From contig JAJZSX010000052.1 in the NCBI GenBank assembly GCA_021849435.1, forward strand, positions 1 through 10,846: a stretch of 10,846 bases of DNA. The letters are read 5' to 3'. The notes under the pieces were generated by a model, which saw only the letters and a program-made list of their open reading frames with translations, made no database searches and had not been told where the DNA came from. This document shows, one piece after another, positions 5,997 through 10,846 of this stretch; within the stretch, counting starts at the first letter, position 1; every line of letters starts with the position of its first letter. Origin of the DNA: Actinomycetes bacterium (lineage in GTDB: Bacteria; Actinomycetota; Acidimicrobiia; Acidimicrobiales; RAAP-2). The position numbers were made by a program, and so were the translations under genes.

Positions 5997-6976
5997 CTCC
6001 GACGATCGGTTTCAGGCAATGGTACCGCCCCCGCATGAGATCGAGAAGGGAGGTCAGGTTCAGCCCAACGAATCACGAGGATGACACAACTGGCAACGAG
6101 CCGAAGTCATTTGGTTCTTCATCTTGCTAGGACTTGGTCATAAAGGGACTTTGGTTGGCGGCACTGCTCGAATTACTTTCCACTGCCACAGCGTCTGCCG
6201 GCGGCGTCGATCATCGTTCGGAGCCGATGTGCAGCTACACAGCCGACTTCGATCTCGTCGGATTGTTGGTGTCGGAGCCTCGACCTCATCGATCTGCAAC
6301 CGAGCTCTGGAGACTCAGTGCTTGGGGCCCCCTACGCCAGAGACCACGCCGAGTCTTGAACTTCAATCCCAGCTTTGGAGGCGGGGAGATATGACGATTG
6401 GCTGCAAATGAAACAGCCAACTCTAGTTACGAGTCATTTGTTGTAGCAAGGAATTCGGAGGCTTTGAAGGCGGGCGTTACGCGGGCGCTCTGGCCCGGGA
6501 TACCTCAGTTCAACGAGTGGCGTAGCGATTCACGACCGGCAGTTTGGCCCGCTGTCAATTGGGTTGGCATACAGAACCCTAAAACCTCAGCCAGCCCCCG
6601 CCGTCAAGAAAGGATTGCATGAGTAGATCACTAAGAGAACTCGATTCGCAGTGACGATCTGCGTTCGGAGGGCCACGGTAATGGCATCAACGGAACCAGC
6701 CGAAACTCGCACCGTTGCCACGGATCCTGAATCGGTCCAGGTATTCCGGAGGCTCGGTCTCCGGAATACCTGGACCGATCCACTAGATCGGTGTCGCTGC
6801 CGATAGCTCATCACCGTCAACTCGTCCGTCAGGCGGTCCATAGGATGTGCGCGTCGGGCCCAAATTGAGACTGCCGCAAAGGTTGTTATCCGGGGGGCGT
6901 TGCACATGAGGCAGCGACTAGGAGGCGAACGCAACCCATCCGTATTGCCACGTGATGGTTCACCCTTCGCGCGCCC
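5997..6976. other. Gene-poor divergent region between the two metal operons
   Basis: About 980 bases carry no convincing gene. Several frames of 40-115 codons exist on both strands, none with a recognisable domain. One from TTG 6134 begins with a signal-like stretch (LWLAALLELLSTATASA) but lacks a ribosome site and soon looks random. One from ATG 6681 (41 aa, to the TAG at 6804-6806) has a GGAGGG eight bases upstream and contains the perfect inverted repeat at 6731-6779. The base composition is less GC-rich and the codon pattern weaker than in the flanking genes. The region probably contains promoters for the leftward ArsR/ATPase unit and the rightward cmtR operon, plus decayed DNA. Confidence 0.4.
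6731..6779. repeat. Perfect 21-bp inverted repeat with 7-nt loop
   Basis: The arm from 6731 to 6751 (ATCGGTCCAGGTATTCC...) is the exact reverse complement of 6759-6779, around the loop GCTCGGT. A 21-of-21 match is far beyond chance. There is no T tract on either side. It stands about 200 bases before the CmtR-like gene. Possible roles are a transcription attenuator or RNA stem in the leader of the metal operon, a large operator, or two abutting ends of a lost mobile element. Confidence 0.85.
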
Positions 6977-7420
6977 ATGAGCCCAGATGCTCTAATTCCC
7001 TCTGGCGCGGAGGCTCGCGACAGTACGATTCACCAATGGCTGTACCATCTAGAGGTGGTGAACCAAAATTCCAGCACTCTTGCGCCGGTGCCCGCCAAAG
7101 TCACCGAGGACCAGCTGGAGGCCCTGGGTCGCGTCGGAAGAGCGCTGGCTGACGCCACTCGATGCCGGATCCTCACGACGTTGCTCGCGGGTCCCGCGTA
7201 TCCAGCCGAGGTCGCGGAGCGGCTGGATTTGAGTCGCGCAAATGTCAGCAACCATTTGGCGTGCCTTCGTGGCTGTGGTCTCGTCTACCGAACTGCCGAG
7301 GGGCGTCAGGTCCGCTACGAACTGGCCGATCCTCGCCTGGCTCACGCTCTCGCCGACCTCATCGAACTCGTGCTGACCATCGACCGTGCGGCTCCATGCA
7401 TCGACGACGCTAGGGGGTGA
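6977..7420 (+). CDS. cmtR: CmtR-like ArsR/SmtB-family Cd(II)/Pb(II)-sensing repressor
   Basis: This cytoplasmic dimeric repressor releases DNA when it binds metal. The winged-helix core is intact: ALADATRCRIL (helix 2-3), VAERLDLSRANVSNHLACL (recognition helix), and RTAEGRQVRYELAD (wing). Counted from ATG 6977, the cysteines are C63, C96, C100 and C141. The spacings 33, 4 and 41 are the same as C24, C57, C61 and C102 in M. tuberculosis CmtR, whose C57, C61 and C102 bind Cd and Pb. That comparison is from memory of the protein. The first 27 or so residues from ATG 6977 look unlike the family and have no ribosome site. GTG at 7055 or 7058 gives a more typical length of about 120 aa and may be the true start. 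The gene overlaps the next by GTGA, so it probably regulates its own operon and perhaps the nearby ATPase. Confidence 0.9.
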   Translation: MSPDALIPSGAEARDSTIHQWLYHLEVVNQNSSTLAPVPAKVTEDQLEALGRVGRALADATRCRILTTLLAGPAYPAEVAERLDLSRANVSNHLACLRGCGLVYRTAEGRQVRYELADPRLAHALADLIELVLTIDRAAPCIDDARG

Positions 7421-8334
7421 CCGTGGGCGGCGAACACGATCACGGGACTGCGGCGGCGGCGCACAAGGGTCAACTGACAGTCGTGCTGTGCATTACGGTC
7501 GTGATCCTCGCATCGGAAGTCGTCGGCGGTGTGCTCACGCACTCGTTAGCGCTGCTCGCCGACGCAGCTCATATGCTCGCCGACGTTATTGGGATAGGCC
7601 TCGCGCTGCTGGCCGTTGTCTTCGCTGCCCGACCGGCCACACTTGACCGGACCTTCGGCTACCAACGGGCGGAGGTCCTCGCCGCCGTCGTGAACGCGGT
7701 CTTCTTGTTCGGGGTCGGCGCGTACATCCTCGTCGAAGCGGTCCGGCGCTTGCTGGCGCCACCCGAAGTGCACCCCGGTCTAATGATCGTGTTCGGTATC
7801 CTGGCGCTCGTTGGGAACGGAACAAGCTTGCTTGTGCTCCGGGAAGGCAAGGGCGAGAGCATCAACATTCGCGGGGCATTCCTGGAAGTTCTATCCGACG
7901 TTCTTGGCGCGGCCGCCGTCATCATCAGTGGTCTTCTCATCTTGCTGTTGAACTTCGGACGGGCAGACGCTATCGCCTCGATATTCATTGGTGCATTGAT
8001 TGTCCCACGGACCTGGAAGCTTCTCCGCAGTGCACTGAATATTCTCTTTGAGGCCACTCCCCAAGGACTCGATATGGCAGCTGTTCGTGCACACATTCTG
8101 GAGGTACCCAGCGTTGTCGACGTCCATGATCTTCACGCTTGGACCATCACTAGCGGCGTTCCGGTCCTTTCGGCGCACGTCGTTGTAGAGGACCGACAAC
8201 TCGCAGAAGGGCACGGCGGAGCGATCCTCGACCGCTTGCAGGAGTGCCTTCGGGGTGACTTTGAAGTCGAACACTCGACGTTTCAGTTGGAGCCTGTCGG
8301 CCATACCGACCACGAAATGGGAATGCACCACTGA
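7417..8334 (+). CDS. Cation diffusion facilitator (CDF) metal/H+ antiporter, CzcD/ZitB type
   Basis: The 305-aa inner-membrane transporter moves divalent metal (typically Zn, Cd or Co) out of the cell in exchange for protons. It has a short His-containing N-terminus (GGEHDHG), six membrane helices (about 18-205) and a cytoplasmic C-terminal domain with VHDLHAW (236-242) and a His-rich tail (HTDHEMGMHH). The transport site in helix 2 is H52-x3-D56 (HMLAD, preceded by D49). In helix 5 the pair is E157-x3-D161 (EVLSD), with Glu where many zinc CDFs have His or Asp. Helix 5 may therefore tune the metal choice. The GTG at 7417 overlaps the regulator stop by four bases. GTG 7423 has better spacing from AGGGGG (7412-7417) and may be used instead. 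The stop overlaps the next start (TGATG), so the gene is coupled on both sides. Confidence 0.92.
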   Translation: MTVGGEHDHGTAAAAHKGQLTVVLCITVVILASEVVGGVLTHSLALLADAAHMLADVIGIGLALLAVVFAARPATLDRTFGYQRAEVLAAVVNAVFLFGVGAYILVEAVRRLLAPPEVHPGLMIVFGILALVGNGTSLLVLREGKGESINIRGAFLEVLSDVLGAAAVIISGLLILLLNFGRADAIASIFIGALIVPRTWKLLRSALNILFEATPQGLDMAAVRAHILEVPSVVDVHDLHAWTITSGVPVLSAHVVVEDRQLAEGHGGAILDRLQECLRGDFEVEHSTFQLEPVGHTDHEMGMHH

Positions 8335-8963
8335 TGGCCCAGCCAGCCGATGGCGTTGCAGCGCTACGAGCGCGCGGAGTGCGTCTCGAACTGTTCACAA
8401 TTGGGTGGATGATCGTTGAAGCGGGCGGTGCCGTGACGGCTGGTGTGCTGGCCAATTCCATCGCGCTCATGGGTTTCGGTCTCGACTCGGTCATCGAACT
8501 CTTCGCCGCATTGTTGGTCCTGGGGCGACTTCGGGCGCAGCTGGCTGGTGGCAGGACGAACGAGCAAGCTGAGAGCCGGGCACTTCGAGCGATTGCCGTG
8601 TCGTTCTTCGTCCTCGCCGCCTATGTGCTGGCCGAAGCGTCGCTGCACCTGTACGGCCACCAGAAACCTAACACGTCCGTGCTCGGCATCACGATCACCG
8701 CGGCGGCGCTGATCGTGATGCCAATCCTGTCTCGCGCCAAGCGGCGCACCGGAAAGAGGCTTCAGAATCGGTTGCTCATCGCCGATGCGGCTGAAACGAA
8801 GCTGTGCGCATTGCTGGCCCTCACAACGCTTCTGGGGCTCCTGCTCTTTTCAATCTTCGGGTGGTGGTGGGCCGACCCGATCGCCAGCCTCGCCATTGTC
8901 TACTTCGCCATCCGCGAGGGCCGAGAAGCTTGGGAGGGTGAACTGTTCTGCGACGACGAGTGA
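8334..8963 (+). CDS. Short CDF-like cation transporter without cytoplasmic domain
   Basis: This 209-aa membrane protein has about six hydrophobic segments and almost no soluble part, so it corresponds to the membrane half of a CDF transporter. Helix 2 carries ALMGFGLDSVIELFAAL with D51 and E55 in the position of the CDF metal site. Helix 5 carries LIADAAETKLCALLAL with D151, E154 and C157. Helix 6 ends WWWADPIASLAIVYFAIREG, the usual CDF DP-A signature. The ATG shares its A with the preceding stop (TGATG), which makes it the last gene of the cmtR operon. Such membrane-only relatives are annotated as cation transporters. The metal is unknown. It may act alone as a homodimer or pair with the full-length CDF upstream; the pairing is inference. 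Confidence 0.85.
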   Translation: MAQPADGVAALRARGVRLELFTIGWMIVEAGGAVTAGVLANSIALMGFGLDSVIELFAALLVLGRLRAQLAGGRTNEQAESRALRAIAVSFFVLAAYVLAEASLHLYGHQKPNTSVLGITITAAALIVMPILSRAKRRTGKRLQNRLLIADAAETKLCALLALTTLLGLLLFSIFGWWWADPIASLAIVYFAIREGREAWEGELFCDDE

Positions 8964-8967
8964 CCAT

Positions 8968-8980
8968 GTGGCGCGGCCAC
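8968..8980. terminator. Possible weak stem-loop between convergent genes
   Basis: GTGGC (8968-8972) can pair with GCCAC (8976-8980) around GCG, in the 25-bp gap between the convergent transporter operon and toxin gene. The location suits a two-way terminator, but the stem is short and has no T run. Confidence 0.15.
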
Positions 8981-8988
8981 CACCATTC

Positions 8989-9246
8989 CTAGGACGTATC
9001 GTCGCGACGATGACCAATGGTTAGCACCACGATCGGAAGGACTCCGTTATCCACGGTGTAGATGAGTCGGTAGTCGCCAACCCTGAGACGATCGCCCCGA
9101 CGCCCGCGGAGCGGTCGTGAGGCACGAGGGCGCGGATCCTCGGCGAGTAGTGCGATGGCCCCTTGAATTTGAGATTGTATCGGGCGATCGATCTTGCGGA
9201 GTTCTCGAAGTGCCCCCGGCCGAGATTCAATGTGGTAGGCGCTCAC
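8989..9246 (-). CDS. RelE/ParE-superfamily toxin of a type II toxin-antitoxin pair
   Basis: The 85-aa protein has the RelE-fold pattern: two N-terminal helices (ALRELRKIDRPIQSQIQGAI), then LAEDPRP, the basic strand pair LRGRRGDRLRVGDYRLIYTV, and the last strands with VLTIGHRRDD. RelE members of this kind cut mRNA at the ribosome, and the arginines in RGRRGDRLRVGDYR are the usual substrate-binding positions. The protein ends GHRRDDTS, whereas many relatives end GHRR-x-VY, so the terminal tyrosine used in catalysis is missing. The activity may therefore be weak or altered. GTG 9246 overlaps the antitoxin stop as GTGA, the normal antitoxin-toxin coupling. The gene converges on the transporter operon and probably lies on the same transcript as the antitoxin remnant. 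Confidence 0.87.
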   Translation of the reverse strand: MSAYHIESRPGALRELRKIDRPIQSQIQGAIALLAEDPRPRASRPLRGRRGDRLRVGDYRLIYTVDNGVLPIVVLTIGHRRDDTS

Positions 9247-9380
9247 AAGAAACCGAGGTCAGTCTTCACCTCCTCCCGCGGGATATTGTCTCCAACTTCA
9301 GCAACGGGAGCATCAAACGATGCCACGTCCTCAGACTCTTCGAGTGCTTCGAGCATGTCGTCGTACTGACTTGGGCTCAA
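9243..9380 (-). pseudogene. Truncated Phd/YefM-type antitoxin, C-terminal part only
   Basis: The frame coupled to the toxin reads LSPSQYDDMLEALEESED and ends IPREEVKTDLGFL before TGA at 9243-9245. This resembles the last 40-45 residues of Phd/YefM-type antitoxins, including the EEVK-x-DLG end that wraps the toxin. The N-terminal dimerising and DNA-binding domain (about 45 residues) is missing. Upstream the frame runs as a shadow into the neighbouring lamin-tail gene, whose stop lies at 9382-9384. Only TTG 9380 or a later ATG at 9356 could start translation, without a visible ribosome site. It may be a remnant, or a minimal antitoxin translated by re-initiation after the upstream gene. Confidence 0.65.
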
Positions 9381-9381
9381 C

Positions 9382-9963
9382 TCAATACATGTAGGCGTAC
9401 ATGCCCCCGTAACCCCATCCCGGCATCCCCGAGTCAGGGCCAGTCACTCCCGAGCCCGGACCCCAAGGCCCAACCAGGCCGTTGTTGTGGTATCCGTCGC
9501 ACCAGAAGATCGACCCGCCACCGGAGTAGTGGACGCGCTGGACAACAGCGCCCGACGCCGACGTGAGCGTGACCGTATCGCCGTGGTGGTCCCACACGCC
9601 GTGGCCCATGCCCCAGTACAGGTTGTGCACACCATTGTGTCCGTGTCCGGTGTGGACGCGCACGAGACCGGCGCTCGCGAAACGATAACGCCCGAAGTGG
9701 TACACGTGCCCGTGGGTGTCTCTGAGCGTCCACCCCGACATCTGGGCCGAAGCACCGATATTCGCCAACTCGATCCACTGGCGGTTCAACGCTCCCGAAC
9801 TGTGGTCTTCGCCAGAATCGTACTGGACTGCAAAGATCTGTATACCGCGAGCGGACTGGTGTGCCTCGAGACCGGACGCGTTTGCCGGCGAAGCACCCGC
9901 ACAGATACCGAGGGATCCTGACGCCAGCGCGATGAGCGCGCCTCCTTTCGCTATCGAATTCAT
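9382..9963 (-). CDS. Secreted, histidine-rich lamin-tail-domain (LTD) protein
   Basis: The 193-aa protein has a signal peptide (ALIALASGSLGICAGASPANA, probable cleavage near residue 29), then a lamin-tail immunoglobulin-like domain at about 40-150. Its landmarks are RQWIELANIG, MSGWTLRDTHGHVYHF, VHTGHG, NLYWG and GDTVTLTSASGAVVQRVHY. The C-terminal tail (150-193) is rich in Gly, Trp and Tyr (GPWGPGSG, GWGYGGMYAYMY). LTD domains in bacteria are usually found in exported nucleases, adhesion or surface proteins. No catalytic domain is attached here. The protein holds 14 histidines, many in the places where relatives have Ser, Thr or Asn (HGHVYH, HTGHGHNGVH, DHHG), which could bind metal outside the cell. 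AAGGAGG just upstream of the ATG at 9963 is an excellent ribosome site. Its stop nearly touches the antitoxin remnant. Confidence 0.85.
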   Translation of the reverse strand: MNSIAKGGALIALASGSLGICAGASPANASGLEAHQSARGIQIFAVQYDSGEDHSSGALNRQWIELANIGASAQMSGWTLRDTHGHVYHFGRYRFASAGLVRVHTGHGHNGVHNLYWGMGHGVWDHHGDTVTLTSASGAVVQRVHYSGGGSIFWCDGYHNNGLVGPWGPGSGVTGPDSGMPGWGYGGMYAYMY

Positions 9964-10371
9964 GACTCCTCCTTAGTCCGATGCATCACATATGTGGTCA
10001 TGCCAAGGAGACCCACCTGCGGACACCTAGGGCCGTTGGTCACAACTCGGAACTGGGACCGAGGCCGACCCGCGTCGGCGAGCACGAGCGCACCGAGCTG
10101 CCGACCTCATCCTTAATGGACGTACATGAGAGTTCATCACACCTTCGATTCCTCGAGCCCACATTCGTGTCATTTCCAACATCCCGAGGACGGCGGGCGC
10201 GAAGCGCCAAGCCGTCCGATCGGGCTACCTGGGTGATCAGCAAAGTGAATCACTACTCCTCAAATCCTGAAGATATTCGAGCCTCTCGCAAAGTCCTTGT
10301 TCGAAATCGCCGAAATGGGTGTGGCTCGTTCTAGTAGAGGGCGAATTCATCGTTGCTCTGTGAGGAGCACC
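9964..10371. other. Intergenic region between LTD gene and recombinase unit
   Basis: These 408 bases separate divergent genes and should hold both promoters. Frames here lack family signals or codon bias. A 10-bp palindrome CACATATGTG (9987-9996) lies 24 bases before the LTD start codon and could be an operator. Serine integrases often have their attachment site just upstream of their gene, so 10180-10371 is where such a site might be, but I see no convincing core or inverted arms. Confidence 0.35.
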
Positions 10372-10578
10372 GTGGCACGACCAGAGGGCGTCGATCAGGC
10401 GAACCACGCGCAGATCGGGCTCCGGCGGGACCGTTGGATCGAAGCGAGGTCGAGCAATGGTCGCGACCTGTCACGGGCGGCTGGCATCCTGATCGAGATC
10501 GCGGGCCGACTCGTGCCAGATGAGTCGAGTGAGGAGCAAGATGAGCACAACGGTCGCCTACGTGAGGGTCTCGACTGA
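10372..10578 (+). CDS. Small hypothetical protein upstream of and overlapping the recombinase
   Basis: A GTG at 10372, four bases after GAGGAG, starts a 68-aa frame with good codon bias up to the overlap. The sequence (ARPEGVDQANHAQIGLRR, then WIEARSSNGRDLSRAAG and ILIEIAGRLVPDESSEEQ) is charged and probably helical. It has no signal peptide or membrane segment. Its end overlaps the recombinase start by 38 bases, and both genes carry a near-identical GAGGAG ribosome site, so they probably form one unit. I recognise no family. A small DNA-binding partner of the recombinase is possible but unproven. Confidence 0.5.
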   Translation: MARPEGVDQANHAQIGLRRDRWIEARSSNGRDLSRAAGILIEIAGRLVPDESSEEQDEHNGRLREGLD

Positions 10579-10846
10579 GGATCAAGTGGAGTTCTCCCCT
10601 GACGCGCAGGTGAAGCGCTGTCGTGACGTCGCGCGAATTCGCGGACTGGAGCCGGTCACCGTGCTCGCCGACGAGGGCTGGTCGGGCAAGAATCTCGACC
10701 GTCCCGCAGTCCGAGAACTCCTGCGACTGGTAGAGCTCGGACAGGTCAGTGACCTGCTCATCTGGCGCTGGGACCGACTCAGTCGCGACCAGGGTGACTT
10801 CGCGACGTTGGTGAAGCTCTTCGACCGTCACGGCGTGGAGGTCCAC
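10541..10846 (+). CDS. Serine recombinase (resolvase/invertase superfamily), N-terminal part
   Basis: The first 102 codons are visible and the gene runs off the window. The resolvase catalytic domain starts at once: AYVRVSTEDQ gives R9 and the nucleophile S11, followed by SPDAQVKRC, and later ADEGWSGKNLDRPAVREL and LLIWRWDRLSRD with R76, R79 and R82. This N-terminal layout with GWSGKNLDRPA is typical of large serine recombinases and phage-type integrases, which insert or remove DNA at att sites. The total length, needed to separate that class from small resolvases, is not visible. ATG 10541 has GAGGAG four bases upstream. Its place at the island edge fits a role in mobilising the metal-resistance cargo. 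Confidence 0.9.
   Translation, partial: MSTTVAYVRVSTEDQVEFSPDAQVKRCRDVARIRGLEPVTVLADEGWSGKNLDRPAVRELLRLVELGQVSDLLIWRWDRLSRDQGDFATLVKLFDRHGVEVH

Noticed and set aside
6134..6394. Possible secreted protein from TTG 6134 with a signal-like N-terminus
   Set aside because: No ribosome site, a stop codon two codons upstream, weak codon bias, and a random-looking sequence after the hydrophobic part. Kept only as a remark in the gap entry.
6587..6934. 115-aa minus-strand frame in the gap before the cmtR-like gene
   Set aside because: No recognisable domain or start signal; it reads through both arms of the perfect inverted repeat.
7001..7029. TACGAT at 7024-7029 considered as the -10 box of the cmtR-like gene
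   Set aside because: No acceptable -35 box lies 16-18 bases upstream, and the implied transcript start does not settle which start codon is used.
7546..8331. Several minus-strand frames of 75-146 codons under the first CDF gene
   Set aside because: They are antisense to a well-supported CDF transporter with its metal-site motifs and C-terminal domain.
10260..10330. GTTCGAAATC at about 10299-10308 considered as a tRNA T-loop or att remnant
   Set aside because: No acceptor or anticodon arms can be built around it.
10331..10846. Minus-strand frame of 171 codons at the right edge
   Set aside because: It is antisense to the serine recombinase, whose catalytic motifs and ribosome site are clear.

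Overview
The window reads as a stretch of an accessory metal-resistance island from a high-GC Gram-positive bacterium, most likely an actinomycete-type organism (Actinomycetota). The reasons are GC-rich third codon positions, frequent GTG/TTG starts, start codons nested in the preceding stop codon (ATGA, GTGA, TGATG), and a close relative of the mycobacterial Cd/Pb sensor CmtR. I cannot place it more finely. No rRNA, tRNA or CRISPR was recognised.

Left part (1-2330): the 3' side of a secreted-protein gene is cut by a complete IS3-family element (266-1497). The element has imperfect TG...CA terminal repeats, orfA and orfB in a -1 frameshift arrangement with a GGGAAAC slippery heptamer, and an intact D,D(35)E transposase core. 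Beyond it lie a strong hairpin (1553-1588) and decayed coding remnants on both strands.

Middle part (2333-5990, minus strand): an intact P1B-type heavy-metal ATPase with an unusual APC membrane motif lies directly downstream of an ArsR-family regulator broken by a frameshift and an in-frame TAG. About 300 bp further downstream is a compact three-gene operon. Its small products align with each other without gaps over about 70 residues (LP-x7-W-x11-C-x2-A-x21-R-x9-C-x12-E). I do not recognise this family, and it is the best candidate for something undescribed.

Centre (5997-6976): about 1 kb without a convincing gene, holding a perfect 21-bp inverted repeat with a 7-nt loop.

Right-centre (6977-8963, plus strand): a three-gene, translationally coupled operon encodes a CmtR-like sensor with all the key cysteines at the same spacing as in M. 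tuberculosis CmtR, a full-length cation diffusion facilitator, and a second short membrane-only CDF-like transporter. Together with the ATPase this is an efflux module, most likely for Cd, Zn, Pb or Co. With its own regulator broken, the ATPase may be constitutive or controlled by the CmtR-like protein.

Right part (8989-10846): a RelE/ParE-type toxin is preceded by only the C-terminal, toxin-binding piece of a Phd/YefM-type antitoxin. Then come a secreted, histidine-rich lamin-tail-domain protein and, at the right edge, a small gene overlapping the 5' end of a serine recombinase. The recombinase, the insertion sequence, the remnants and the toxin together suggest a mobile or formerly mobile island.
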